From: Anaerotignum sp.
GTDB lineage: Bacteria > Bacillota > Clostridia > Lachnospirales > Anaerotignaceae
Assembly (NCBI RefSeq): GCF_017483025.1
Contig: NZ_JAFUMA010000023.1
Coordinates: forward strand, 1 to 35,306
Direction: 5' to 3'
DNA: 35,306 bases
Every line of letters begins with the position of its first letter. Position 1 is the first letter of the stretch. Under the pieces are notes generated by a model that saw nothing but the letters and a program-made list of their open reading frames with translations, searched no databases and was not told the origin of the DNA. Below are positions 15,031 to 23,634 of this stretch, piece by piece. The position numbers and the translations under genes are program-made.

Positions 15031-15380
15031 GTGAAATAACACCTCTTTTGTAAGTAGATTCGATTTTTATCAGTGTATCATATAGATAAGAAAAAGGAAA
15101 TAGCAGAGGGACTATGTTTTGTGGGAAAAAAGATGTTCTTTCAAACGGGAAAAAGAGCCAACGGGAAATTGGCTCTTTGTAAAAAAAGGGGAGGGTATGT
15201 ATACTATGTAATGTCTGTCCTCTCTTAAGGACATCTTTATAATACTTTGTCAATATGAATTGAGTATGACTGAATTGTAAACAAACTATGAACATTTAGA
15301 GAAAAGAGAAAATTAAGATGTTCTTCGCTGTTTTTCTTTCGGATTCTGTGGTAATATAGTCGCTGGAAGGAGTGAAAGAA
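15031..15380. other. Divergent intergenic region with a terminator-like stem in the glycerate kinase leader
   Basis: About 350 bases without a gene. A perfect 10-bp stem AAAGAGCCAA/TTGGCTCTTT (15152-15161 with 15169-15178) is followed on the minus strand by five T (partly inside the stem), so it could attenuate transcription toward glycerate kinase. A second short stem TGTCCT/AGGACA lies at 15216-15233, and TTGACA occurs on the minus strand at about 15247-15252 without a well-spaced -10. I can place no firm minus-strand promoter. Confidence 0.4.
15349..15357 (+). promoter_or_regulatory. Extended -10 promoter candidate of the deacylase gene
   Basis: TGG-TAATAT (15349-15357), an extended -10 arrangement, with no clear -35. 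It would start transcription near 15364, very close to the ribosome binding site. Confidence 0.4.
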
Positions 15381-15872
15381 ATGTTTGGAAAACAGGAAGT
15401 AAAAGCCTTTTTGGAAGCAAAAGGTATTCCCTTTGAATGGGTAGAACATAAAGCTGTTTATACCATCGACGAAATGGAGGACCTTGGTCTGGAGGATATG
15501 GAAGATATCGCAAAAAATCTGTTCCTGAGAGATCAGAAGGGCAAACGCCATTTTCTGATCGTTATTCGGGCCAATAAACAGGCAAACCTGAAGGAATTGG
15601 GTGAAAAACTGGGCATCGGTAAGCTGTCCTTTGCCTCCGAAGAACGTCTGGAAAAATATATGAAGCTGACAAAGGGCGCGGTAACACCTCTTGGTGTGCT
15701 GAATGATGAAAACTGTGCTGTGGAAGTATTCTTCGATGAAGATTTCCTACAGATGGGAAAAATCGGCGTGCATCCCAATGAAAATACGGCTTCTGTTTAC
15801 CTGGCAACAGAAGATCTCCTGAACATTATCCGTGAACATGGCAATAAACTGGAAATCGTTTCTTTTGCGTAA
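15381..15872 (+). CDS. YbaK/PrdX-type aminoacyl-tRNA deacylase (prolyl-tRNA editing)
   Basis: Free-standing editing domains of this family hydrolyse mischarged tRNA, typically Ala-tRNA-Pro, acting in trans where ProRS lacks its own editing domain. The 163 residues contain family segments: a His in WVEHKAVYTIDEM, the KNLFLRDQKGKRHFLIV core, GKLSFASEERL, KGAVTPLGVLND and VHPNENTASVYL. Length and motifs match PrdX rather than the shorter YbaK. ATG 15381 has GGAAGGAG upstream at normal spacing; GTG 15372 overlaps the ribosome binding site. It stands alone, without an obvious terminator (a 6-bp TTTCTC/GAGAAA stem follows), upstream of the miaB promoter. Whether it edits Ala-, Cys- or another tRNA is not visible. 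Confidence 0.9.
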   Translation: MFGKQEVKAFLEAKGIPFEWVEHKAVYTIDEMEDLGLEDMEDIAKNLFLRDQKGKRHFLIVIRANKQANLKELGEKLGIGKLSFASEERLEKYMKLTKGAVTPLGVLNDENCAVEVFFDEDFLQMGKIGVHPNENTASVYLATEDLLNIIREHGNKLEIVSFA

Positions 15873-15889
15873 GTTTCTCTGAAAAATCA

Positions 15890-15918
15890 TTGAGAAAGGC
15901 TTGCTTTTGTGATAAACT
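15890..15918 (+). promoter_or_regulatory. Promoter candidate of the miaB-mutSL-miaA operon
   Basis: TTGAGA at 15890-15895, 17-base spacer ending in TGA (extended -10), TAAACT at 15913-15918. It fits a moderately strong sigma-A promoter with a leader of about 55 bases. Confidence 0.55.
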
Positions 15919-15980
15919 ATATAAGATTGTGGAAAGTATGTCCTTTTCGCAAAATGAACACGTTTTGAGAGGAAAAAATT

Positions 15981-17417
15981 ATGGAGATCAAAGCAGGAAC
16001 TGCTGTCAAACCCAGTGATTTGGAACTGGAAAGACAGCTGGAATATATTCGTGCCATTCGTGAGCAGAATGATGCCTTTGAAGCGGAAAACGGCAGAAAG
16101 AAGAAATTCTATTCTTTAGCCATGGGCTGTCAGATGAATGCCCATGATTCCGAAAAGCTGGAAGGCATGCTTTCCGAAATGGGCTATGAACCCACAGAGG
16201 TGGAAAAAGAAGCAGATTTTATTATCTATAACACCTGCTGTGTTCGTGAAAATGCCGAGTTGAAGGTGTATGGCAAGCTGGGTTGGCTGAAGCACTATAA
16301 AGAAGCCAAAAACCCCGATGCCATCATTGCTCTGTGTGGCTGCATGATGCAGCAGGAAACTGTGCTGGCGACCCTGCGTCAGAAATACCGTCATGTAGAT
16401 ATCGTTTTCGGTACATTCAACCTGTACAAGCTGCCTGAACTGGTGGCAACTCGTATGGAAAGCGGCGAAACGGTCTATGATATCTGGCAGGCCCATCAGG
16501 AAGTGGTGGAAGACCTGCCTGCCATCAGACATTTCCCTTATAAGGCCTCTGTCAATATCATGTTTGGCTGCAACAATTTCTGTTCTTACTGTATCGTGCC
16601 CTATGTGCGCGGCAGAGAGCGCAGCCGTACGCCCGAGGATATCCTGGCAGAAGTACGGAAACTGGCGGCAGATGGCGTAAAAGAAGTCATGCTGCTGGGT
16701 CAGAATGTAAATTCTTACGGAAAGAATCTGGAAAACCCCGTTTCCTTCGCAGAACTCTTGCGTATGGTAAACGAGGTGGAAGGTATCGAACGTATCCGTT
16801 TTATGACGTCCCATCCCAAGGATCTTTCTGATGAATTGATAAAAGCTATGGCGGAATGTGACAAAGTCTGCAAATATTTGCACCTGCCTGTACAGAGCGG
16901 CAGCAGCGAGATCCTCAGACGTATGAACCGCCACTATACAAAGGAATCCTATATGGAGATCGTACGAAAGGCGAGAGAGGCTATGCCCGGCATCACTTTG
17001 AGTACAGATATCATCGTGGGTTTCCCCGGCGAAACGGAAGAAGATTTCCAGGAAACACTGGATGTCATCCGCCAGTCTCGCTACAGCACAGCATTTACGT
17101 TCATCTATTCCAAGCGGACAGGCACTCCTGCGGCTACCATGGAAGACCAGGTGCCCGAGGATGTGGTGAAAGACCGCTTTGACAGGATGCTGAATGTGCT
17201 GAACCCTATCGTCCATGAAGTACATCAGGAACAGGTGGGTAAGGTGATGACTGTATTTGCGGAAGAAATGAGCAAACAGGATAAATCCATCCTGACGGGC
17301 CGCGCCGACAATAATATGCTGGTGCATTTCCCCGGTACGGAAGATTTGATCGGTCAGATGGTTTCCGTTAAAATCATCGCAAATAAAACATTCTATTTAA
17401 TTGGTGAAAGGATTTAA
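15981..17417 (+). CDS. miaB: tRNA-2-methylthio-N6-dimethylallyladenosine synthase (MiaB)
   Basis: Radical SAM methylthiotransferase that adds the 2-methylthio group to i6A37 of tRNAs reading U-initial codons, using two [4Fe-4S] clusters. Domain order in 478 residues: about 40 extra N-terminal residues common in clostridial MiaB; the UPF0004 domain with Cys50 (MGCQMN), Cys86 (NTCCVRE) and a third Cys in LCGCMMQQ; the radical SAM core with CxxxCxxC at Cys197, Cys201 and Cys204; and a C-terminal TRAM domain, from about residue 410, that binds tRNA. GAGAGG precedes the ATG. The next gene begins 11 bases after the stop. The preceding step is done by MiaA, encoded later in the same cluster, so both enzymes of ms2i6A37 formation are linked here. 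Confidence 0.97.
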   Translation: MEIKAGTAVKPSDLELERQLEYIRAIREQNDAFEAENGRKKKFYSLAMGCQMNAHDSEKLEGMLSEMGYEPTEVEKEADFIIYNTCCVRENAELKVYGKLGWLKHYKEAKNPDAIIALCGCMMQQETVLATLRQKYRHVDIVFGTFNLYKLPELVATRMESGETVYDIWQAHQEVVEDLPAIRHFPYKASVNIMFGCNNFCSYCIVPYVRGRERSRTPEDILAEVRKLAADGVKEVMLLGQNVNSYGKNLENPVSFAELLRMVNEVEGIERIRFMTSHPKDLSDELIKAMAECDKVCKYLHLPVQSGSSEILRRMNRHYTKESYMEIVRKAREAMPGITLSTDIIVGFPGETEEDFQETLDVIRQSRYSTAFTFIYSKRTGTPAATMEDQVPEDVVKDRFDRMLNVLNPIVHEVHQEQVGKVMTVFAEEMSKQDKSILTGRADNNMLVHFPGTEDLIGQMVSVKIIANKTFYLIGERI

Positions 17418-17428
17418 GGTGAAACATT

Positions 17429-17833
17429 ATGGCAACAGTATTTGAAATGGCAAGAGCATTGGGCGAAGAACTGCAGAAAACTCCTCAGGTAGAAGCACTG
17501 CTGGCTGCAAAAGAAGCATATGAAAACGACCCCGAAATCAAAAAACTGGTAGAAGAATATACAAAACTGCACTATGATTTCGAAGCAAAAATGCAGGCTG
17601 GCGGCATCCCTGTAGAAGAACAGAGAGCATTCAACGAAGAAATGAAAGCAAAAGGCGAAGCAATCAGAACAAACAAACTGGCTGCTGATCTGTATGTTGC
17701 AGAACAGAACTTTAATAACTTCCTGAATTCTGTATTCAACATCATCACAGCAACTCTGACAGGCGAAGAACCCGAAGCTGCTGGTGGCTGCGATCCCAGC
17801 TGCTGCTCTTCCTGCGGCGGCGGCTGCCACTGA
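17429..17833 (+). CDS. YlbF/YmcA-family protein with Cys-rich tail (RicA-like)
   Basis: The 134-residue protein is helical (VFEMARALGEELQKTPQVEA, then KKLVEEYTKLHYDFEAKMQ) and belongs to the YlbF/YmcA (DUF964) family. In Bacillus, ymcA (ricA) also lies between miaB and mutS, so position supports a RicA-like identity. The Ric proteins there form a complex that binds [4Fe-4S] clusters and affects RNase Y-dependent RNA processing and development. Here the C-terminus is a compact metal-site candidate: Cys121, Cys125, Cys126, Cys129, Cys133 and His134, in Gly/Ser context. Partners YlbF and YaaT are not in the window. It is 11 bases after miaB; a large hairpin follows before mutS. Cluster binding is inferred from the family and the Cys spacing. 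Confidence 0.88.
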   Translation: MATVFEMARALGEELQKTPQVEALLAAKEAYENDPEIKKLVEEYTKLHYDFEAKMQAGGIPVEEQRAFNEEMKAKGEAIRTNKLAADLYVAEQNFNNFLNSVFNIITATLTGEEPEAAGGCDPSCCSSCGGGCH

Positions 17834-17861
17834 GAATAAGTCTCAACTATATTGATTTTTT

Positions 17862-17903
17862 ACCCGAATGGAGGATATCAAGAGCGATACCCTCTATTCG
17901 GGT
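17862..17903 (+). promoter_or_regulatory. Long stem-loop between the ymcA-like gene and mutS
   Basis: ACCCGAAT-G-GAGG (17862-17874) pairs with CCTC-T-ATTCGGGT (17891-17903): 13 bp with one G-T pair and a loop of 16 bases. Only TTT, including the last stem base, follows, so it is a poor terminator. It could slow read-through into mutS, protect an mRNA end or be a processing site. Confidence 0.55.
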
Positions 17904-17939
17904 TTGCTCGTAAAATAGGGAGAAGGAGGAAGGACATCC

Positions 17940-20561
17940 ATGGCGAAGATCACACCCATGATGCAGCAATACTTTGAAATCAAAGAAAACTATAAGCATT
18001 GCCTGCTTTTTTTTCGTTTAGGGGATTTTTACGAAATGTTTTTTGAGGATGCTGTTATTGCGTCCAAGGAACTGGAGATCACCCTGACGGGGAAGGACTG
18101 GGGGCAGGAAGAAAGAGCCCCTATGTGCGGCGTGCCTTTCCATTCCGCAGATGGGTATATTGCCCGTCTGATCGATAAGGGATATAAGGTGGCGATCTGT
18201 GAACAGGTGGAAGACCCCAAGGCGGCGAAGGGTCTGGTAAAACGTGACGTTGTTCGTGTCATTACCCCCGGTACTGTTGTGGATAACACTGTTCTGGATG
18301 AAACCAAGAACAACTATATTCTCTCTGTTTACAGCAGCAACAGCGGTTACGGCATCGCAGTCTGCGACGTGACCACCGGTGAATTTCAGACAACAGAATT
18401 CGGCAGCGTACAGGCGGCAGCAAAAATTCTGGATGAAACGGCTCGTTTCTCTCCTGCGGAGCTGATCTGTAATTATGAGTTTCTGGAAAGCCCTCTGGCG
18501 AAGGAGATCGAGCAGCGTTTTCGTTTATACCTCAACGATATCGATAGCCGCATGTACGATTACAATACCGCAAAGGATGCCTTGCTGAAGCATTTCAAGG
18601 TGAAAACCTTGGAAGGTTTTGGTCTGAAGAAAAAACTTCTGGCGATTTCCGCTTCCGGCGCCCTGATGTGGTATCTGAATGAAACACAGAAAAATGATTT
18701 GAGCCATATCTCCATTCTGAAATATTACACCACAGGCGATTTCATGCTGTTGGATGTTTCCAGCCGCAGAAACCTGGAACTGACGGAGACCATGCGCGAA
18801 AAAAATAAAAAAGGCTCTCTCCTGAGCGTAGTGGATAAAACCCAGACAGCCATGGGTGCCAGACTTCTGCGCAAATGGGTGGAACAGCCTTTGCTTTCCA
18901 AAGAGGAGATCAATAAAAGACTGGATGGGGTAGAGGAATTGTTTGATGATTTGTTCCTGAGGGAGGAAATCAAGGATATCCTGCGCTCCATGTACGATTT
19001 TGAGCGTATCATGTCCCGCGTGGTGTATCAGAATGCCAATGCGCGAGATTTGGCTGCTCTGAAAAACTCCATCGAAAATCTTCCTTTGATGAAAGATATT
19101 CTGGCAAGATGCGAAAGCCCTTATCTGAAGGAACTTCATGACCAGCTGGATCCTCTGGAAAATATCCATGAACTGATTTCTCAATCCATCGTGGAAGACC
19201 CTCCCTTCTCTGTACGAGAAGGCGGTATGATTCGTGAAGGCTTCAATGAGGAACTGGATACATACGTAAAAGCCAAAGAAAACGGCACTACTTGGATCAA
19301 ACAGCTGGAAGAGGAAGAAAGAGAAAAAACGGGCATCAAAAACCTGAAAGTACGTTATAATAAGGTTTTTGGTTATTATATCGAAATCACAAAATCCAAT
19401 CTGGAGATGGTGCCTGAAACCTATATCCGTAAGCAGACCCTTGCCAATGCGGAACGTTTTATCACACCAGAGCTGAAGGAGCTGGAAGAACTGATTTTGG
19501 GTGCAGAGGACAATATTACGACTCTGGAATACGATATGTTCTGCGAAATCAGAAATGCCGTTGCGGCGGAAGTGGAACGCATCCAGTATTGTGCCCATAT
19601 TGTTTCTGTGATTGACTGCCTGCAGTCTCTGGGGGAAGTTGCCCAGAGTATGAATTATACAAAGCCTGTGGTGGATGACAGCGATATCATCGACATCAAA
19701 GGCGGCAGACACCCCGTGGTGGAAAAAATGATGAGCGGTCAGTTCATTCCTAATGATACCTACCTTGACCAGGAAGACACACGCCTGGCGATCATCACAG
19801 GCCCCAATATGGCGGGGAAATCCACCTATATGCGTCAGACAGCCCTCATCGTTCTGATGGCGCAGATCGGCAGTTTTGTTCCTGCGGAGGAAGCACATAT
19901 CGGTATCGTGGATAGAATTTTTACCCGTGTGGGCGCGTCCGATGATCTTTCTGCAGGCCAGAGTACCTTCATGGTGGAAATGACGGAAGTAGCCAATATC
20001 CTGAATAATGCCACATCCAAAAGTCTGCTCATTCTGGACGAGATTGGTCGTGGTACAAGTACCTTCGATGGTCTGTCCATCGCGTGGGCGGTACTGGAAT
20101 ACATTGCTGATACGAAACAGATTGGCGCAAAAACTTTGTTTGCGACCCACTACCATGAACTGAGTGAACTGGAAGGCAAGCTTTCTGGCGTGAAGAATTA
20201 CTGTATCGCTGTGCAGGAGCAGGGGGAAGATATCATCTTCCTGCGTAAGATTCAGCGCGGCGGCGCGGACCATAGCTATGGTGTACAGGTAGCAAGACTG
20301 GCGGGCCTGCCCAATAAAGTCATCCGTCGAAGCGGTCAGATATTGAAACAACTGAACGCGGCGGATATTACGAAAAAAGCGAAAAAAATCGCTGTGGAAT
20401 CCAAGGAACAGCAGGAAGAAACAGCGAAACAGATAGATATGTTCAACATTGCCGAAACACAGCTGGCGGATGAACTCTCCAAGCTTGACGTGATGGCAAT
20501 GACCCCTATCGAAGCCCTGCAGACATTGTTTGAACTGCAGAAAAAGGCCAAGGGGATGTAA
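17940..20561 (+). CDS. mutS: DNA mismatch repair protein MutS
   Basis: MutS recognises mismatches and small loops as a clamp and recruits MutL. The 873 residues are full length. Mismatch-binding Phe-x-Glu: Phe30 and Glu32 in GDFYEMF near the N-terminus. Connector, lever and clamp domains follow, with YNKVFGYYIEITKSN in the lever region. The ABC-type ATPase begins with Walker A GPNMAGKST at about 621-629, then DDLSAGQSTFMVEM (signature), LLILDEIGRGTSTFDG (Walker B) and ATHYHEL (His switch). A C-terminal helix-turn-helix and a Gln-rich tail close the protein. AGAAGGAGGA precedes the ATG. mutL follows 23 bases later, the classical pair. This is MutS1, not the short MutS2 or smr type, because domain I is present. 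Confidence 0.98.
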   Translation: MAKITPMMQQYFEIKENYKHCLLFFRLGDFYEMFFEDAVIASKELEITLTGKDWGQEERAPMCGVPFHSADGYIARLIDKGYKVAICEQVEDPKAAKGLVKRDVVRVITPGTVVDNTVLDETKNNYILSVYSSNSGYGIAVCDVTTGEFQTTEFGSVQAAAKILDETARFSPAELICNYEFLESPLAKEIEQRFRLYLNDIDSRMYDYNTAKDALLKHFKVKTLEGFGLKKKLLAISASGALMWYLNETQKNDLSHISILKYYTTGDFMLLDVSSRRNLELTETMREKNKKGSLLSVVDKTQTAMGARLLRKWVEQPLLSKEEINKRLDGVEELFDDLFLREEIKDILRSMYDFERIMSRVVYQNANARDLAALKNSIENLPLMKDILARCESPYLKELHDQLDPLENIHELISQSIVEDPPFSVREGGMIREGFNEELDTYVKAKENGTTWIKQLEEEEREKTGIKNLKVRYNKVFGYYIEITKSNLEMVPETYIRKQTLANAERFITPELKELEELILGAEDNITTLEYDMFCEIRNAVAAEVERIQYCAHIVSVIDCLQSLGEVAQSMNYTKPVVDDSDIIDIKGGRHPVVEKMMSGQFIPNDTYLDQEDTRLAIITGPNMAGKSTYMRQTALIVLMAQIGSFVPAEEAHIGIVDRIFTRVGASDDLSAGQSTFMVEMTEVANILNNATSKSLLILDEIGRGTSTFDGLSIAWAVLEYIADTKQIGAKTLFATHYHELSELEGKLSGVKNYCIAVQEQGEDIIFLRKIQRGGADHSYGVQVARLAGLPNKVIRRSGQILKQLNAADITKKAKKIAVESKEQQEETAKQIDMFNIAETQLADELSKLDVMAMTPIEALQTLFELQKKAKGM

Positions 20562-20584
20562 ATTAGAAGGAAGGAGGAGGACAT

Positions 20585-22648
20585 TTGCAGAAAATTCGAC
20601 TGCTGGACTCCAAAACCATCAATAAAATAGCGGCAGGGGAAGTTGTAGAATCCCCCAAATCCGTGGTAAAGGAACTGACGGAAAATGCCATCGATGCCGG
20701 CGCAAGCAGCGTTACGGTGGAAATCAAAGAAGGCGGTATTTCCTATATCCGCGTAGCGGATAACGGCAGCGGTATTCCGAAGGAACAGGTGAAATCCGCA
20801 TTCCTGCGCCATGCAACCAGCAAAATGAGCCAGATTGAAGATCTGGAGCATATCTTCACACTGGGCTTCCGCGGCGAAGCTTTGGCCAGTATCGCAGCGG
20901 TGGCACAGGTGGAAATGCTGACGAAAACCAGAGACGAGGAAACGGGTACCCGCATTTGCATCAATGCAGGGGAAATCGAAGTGATGGAGGACACAGCTTG
21001 CAGAGAAGGCACTTCCATTACGGTGAAAAATCTGTTTTATAACGTACCTGCCCGTAGAAAATTCTTAAAAAAACCTGCCACAGAGAGCGGATATGTTTCC
21101 GATCTGGTAAACAAAATCGCTCTGGGTCATCCCGAAGTGGCAATTCAATACATCAATAACGGCACAACGGTGCTGCATACGGCTGGAAATAATGACCCCA
21201 AGACAGCGGTATTCTATGTTTACGGCAAGGATGCGGCAAACAATATGTTGCCTATCTCCTATAAAAAGGGCGAATATGCGGTCAGCGGTCTGATCGGCAA
21301 GCCTGAGCTTTGCAGAGCCAACCGTAATTATGAAAATCTGTTCATCAACGGCAGATTCATCAAAAATCAGGTGGTTTCCTCTGCAGTGGAGGATGCCTAT
21401 AAAACAAAACTCATTATTGGAAAATTTCCTGTATTCGTACTGAATCTGGAAGTGGAACCTGCCTTGGTGGATGTGAACGTACATCCTGCCAAGCTGGAAG
21501 TTCGTTTCAAAAATGATGATGAAGTATATGAATTCTTCTATACAGCTGTTTCCAAGGCACTGCAGGAAACGGTGCTGATCCCCAAGGCGGTTCTGGAAAA
21601 AGACAAAAAGCCTAAAGAAAAACAGCCTGAACCAGAACAGCAGACCCTTGCGGATAACTTCAAGAAAGAAGAAATTCCTGCAAAGCCTGCAGAAAAGGTT
21701 GTGGATAAACCTGCAGAAAAACCTGCGGAACATCCAAAGTTTGAAAGCGTGATTCTGCCGAAAGCGGAACTTCCTGGAACAGAGGCACCAAAGGTAGAGG
21801 AGAGACCTTCCGCACCTGTTCCTGCAGGTGGCAGAAGTGTAGATGAATTGCTGAAACGCAAACCTTCCGCCAGCGGCGTTGCCCAGAAGGCAGAACCTTA
21901 TCTGAAAAAGGAAGCTGTACAGGAAAAGAAAGTTGAATTGCCTAAGGCAGAACCTGTTCAGCCCAAGGTCGAACCTGTACAGAAGGTCGAACCTCCCGTA
22001 AATGTAAAGCCCGAACAGGGAGAAATTCCTGTGGCAAAAGAGAAAATAAAAGAAGAAAAGAAACCTTTCTTCCATAATTATAAAATCATTGGTCAGGTGT
22101 TCCGCACCTACTGGATCGTGGAACAAGGCGAATGCCTCTATCTGATCGACCAGCATGCGGCCCATGAACGCATCCTCTATGAAGAACTGATGAATAAATT
22201 CAAAGAGGAGCATGTGGTTTCTCAGCGTATGCTGACGCCGTTGATGTTGAATCTGACCCCTTCTGAAGTGGAAACTTTGAAGGACAACAAAGAACTGTTG
22301 GAAAGCTTTGGTTTTGAACTGGAGGATTTCGGCGGCAAATTTGCACTGCGTTCTACGCCTTATCTGCTGCAGAATCCCAGCAGTGTCGGCTTCTTTACAG
22401 AAATTCTGGACAGGTTGGCGGAAGAACGTATCACAAACGTATATGATACAAAGATACTGGCGGTTGCGACCATGGCGTGCAAGGCTGCAGTAAAAGGCCA
22501 TGATGTGCTGAGCGTTCGTGAAGCGGAGGCCCTTATCCATCAGCTGTTGAAACTGGAGCATCCCTTTACCTGTCCCCATGGCAGACCGACTATCATTGAA
22601 TTGACAAGATACGAAATGGAAAAAATGTTCAAAAGAATTCAGAATTAA
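20585..22648 (+). CDS. mutL: DNA mismatch repair endonuclease MutL (TTG start)
   Basis: MutL couples MutS recognition to strand incision. The N-terminal GHKL ATPase shows KINKIAAGEVVESPKSVV, ENAIDAGA, DNGSGIP, the FRGEALASI lid and NVPARRKFLKK. The 687-residue chain is longer than many because of a Pro/Lys/Glu-rich linker at about 340-490, with repeated KPAEK and KVEP-type units. The C-terminal dimerisation domain retains the endonuclease motif DQHAAHERILYE at about 522-533, plus ACKAAVKGHD and CPHGRPT for metal binding, so it is a nicking-type MutL, consistent with the absence of MutH. The TTG start at 20585 follows AAGGAGGAGG with 4 bases between; no ATG is near. miaA starts 9 bases after the stop. 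Confidence 0.97.
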   Translation: MQKIRLLDSKTINKIAAGEVVESPKSVVKELTENAIDAGASSVTVEIKEGGISYIRVADNGSGIPKEQVKSAFLRHATSKMSQIEDLEHIFTLGFRGEALASIAAVAQVEMLTKTRDEETGTRICINAGEIEVMEDTACREGTSITVKNLFYNVPARRKFLKKPATESGYVSDLVNKIALGHPEVAIQYINNGTTVLHTAGNNDPKTAVFYVYGKDAANNMLPISYKKGEYAVSGLIGKPELCRANRNYENLFINGRFIKNQVVSSAVEDAYKTKLIIGKFPVFVLNLEVEPALVDVNVHPAKLEVRFKNDDEVYEFFYTAVSKALQETVLIPKAVLEKDKKPKEKQPEPEQQTLADNFKKEEIPAKPAEKVVDKPAEKPAEHPKFESVILPKAELPGTEAPKVEERPSAPVPAGGRSVDELLKRKPSASGVAQKAEPYLKKEAVQEKKVELPKAEPVQPKVEPVQKVEPPVNVKPEQGEIPVAKEKIKEEKKPFFHNYKIIGQVFRTYWIVEQGECLYLIDQHAAHERILYEELMNKFKEEHVVSQRMLTPLMLNLTPSEVETLKDNKELLESFGFELEDFGGKFALRSTPYLLQNPSSVGFFTEILDRLAEERITNVYDTKILAVATMACKAAVKGHDVLSVREAEALIHQLLKLEHPFTCPHGRPTIIELTRYEMEKMFKRIQN

Positions 22649-22657
22649 GGTGAATGT

Positions 22658-23596
22658 ATGAAAAAACCTTTGATCGTTATTGGCGGGCCTACCGCCTGCG
22701 GCAAAACAGGATTTTCCATTAAATTGGCAAAGGAGATCGGCGGTGAGATCATTTCTGCTGATTCCATGCAGGTATACAGATATATGGATATTGGAACTGC
22801 AAAAGTGACTCCCGAGGAAGCTGATGGTGTGCCTCATTATCTCATTGATGAATTTGACTCTGATGAGGAATACAACGTGATGCTGTTCCAACAAAAGGCA
22901 AAGGCCTATATGGAAGAGATATGGGCAAAAGGGAAAATCCCTATCCTTGTTGGCGGTACTGGCTTCTATATCAATGCACTGCTCTATGATAACGACTTTA
23001 CAGAAACGGATAATGATACTTCCTACCGTGAAGAATGTTATAAACTGGCCCGGGAACAGGGCCCCGAAGTTCTTTATGAACGCCTGAAAGAAATTGACCC
23101 GGAATACGCAGAAAATATCCATGCCAATAATGTGAAGCGCGTGACCCGCGCTTTGGAATATCATTACCTGACAGGGCAGAAATTTTCTGAACATAATGCA
23201 GAACAGAAGGAGAAGGAAACCCCTTACGATGCGGCAGTCGTCATCCTGAATATGGACAGAGAAAAACTGTATGAACGGATTGAATTGCGTATCGATATTA
23301 TGATGGAGCAGGGGCTTCTGGAAGAAGTAAAGAGTTTGCTGGAAAAAGGCTATACACCTGATCTTGTCTCCATGCAGGGGATCGGCTACAAGGAATTCAT
23401 TCCTTATTTCAATGGGGAATGTACCTTGGAAGAGGCGGTTACCCAACTGAAAACCAACACCAGACGCTTTGCAAAACGGCAGTTGACCTGGTTCCGCCGA
23501 CAGATCGATGGTCTTTGGGTGGATTTGAGTAAATCCACGGGCGAAGAGGCCATGGCGGATGTATTGGGATATTTAAAAGAGCAGGAAATCCTGTAA
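22658..23596 (+). CDS. miaA: tRNA dimethylallyltransferase (MiaA)
   Basis: Transfers a dimethylallyl group to A37 of tRNAs that read U-initial codons, making the i6A substrate for MiaB. The 312 residues match the family. The P-loop GPTACGKT lies at residues 10-17, and SADSMQVYRYMDIGTAK holds the catalytic Asp and substrate loop. PILVGGTGFYINALLY comes next, followed by VTRALEYHYLTGQKFS. In the C-terminal half SMQGIGYKEF and RRFAKRQLTWFRR bind tRNA. AAGGTGA precedes ATG 22658. It lies 9 bases after mutL, an arrangement found in many bacteria, and 38 bases before the carboxypeptidase gene. Confidence 0.97.
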   Translation: MKKPLIVIGGPTACGKTGFSIKLAKEIGGEIISADSMQVYRYMDIGTAKVTPEEADGVPHYLIDEFDSDEEYNVMLFQQKAKAYMEEIWAKGKIPILVGGTGFYINALLYDNDFTETDNDTSYREECYKLAREQGPEVLYERLKEIDPEYAENIHANNVKRVTRALEYHYLTGQKFSEHNAEQKEKETPYDAAVVILNMDREKLYERIELRIDIMMEQGLLEEVKSLLEKGYTPDLVSMQGIGYKEFIPYFNGECTLEEAVTQLKTNTRRFAKRQLTWFRRQIDGLWVDLSKSTGEEAMADVLGYLKEQEIL

Positions 23597-23634
23597 GAAA
23601 GAAAAGAGAAAAAGCGGAAAGGAGTTTCGAAATA

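Noticed and set aside
21065..23446. 793-codon open frame antisense to mutL and miaA
   Set aside because: Same register effect across two well-supported genes; low-complexity Phe/His-rich product.
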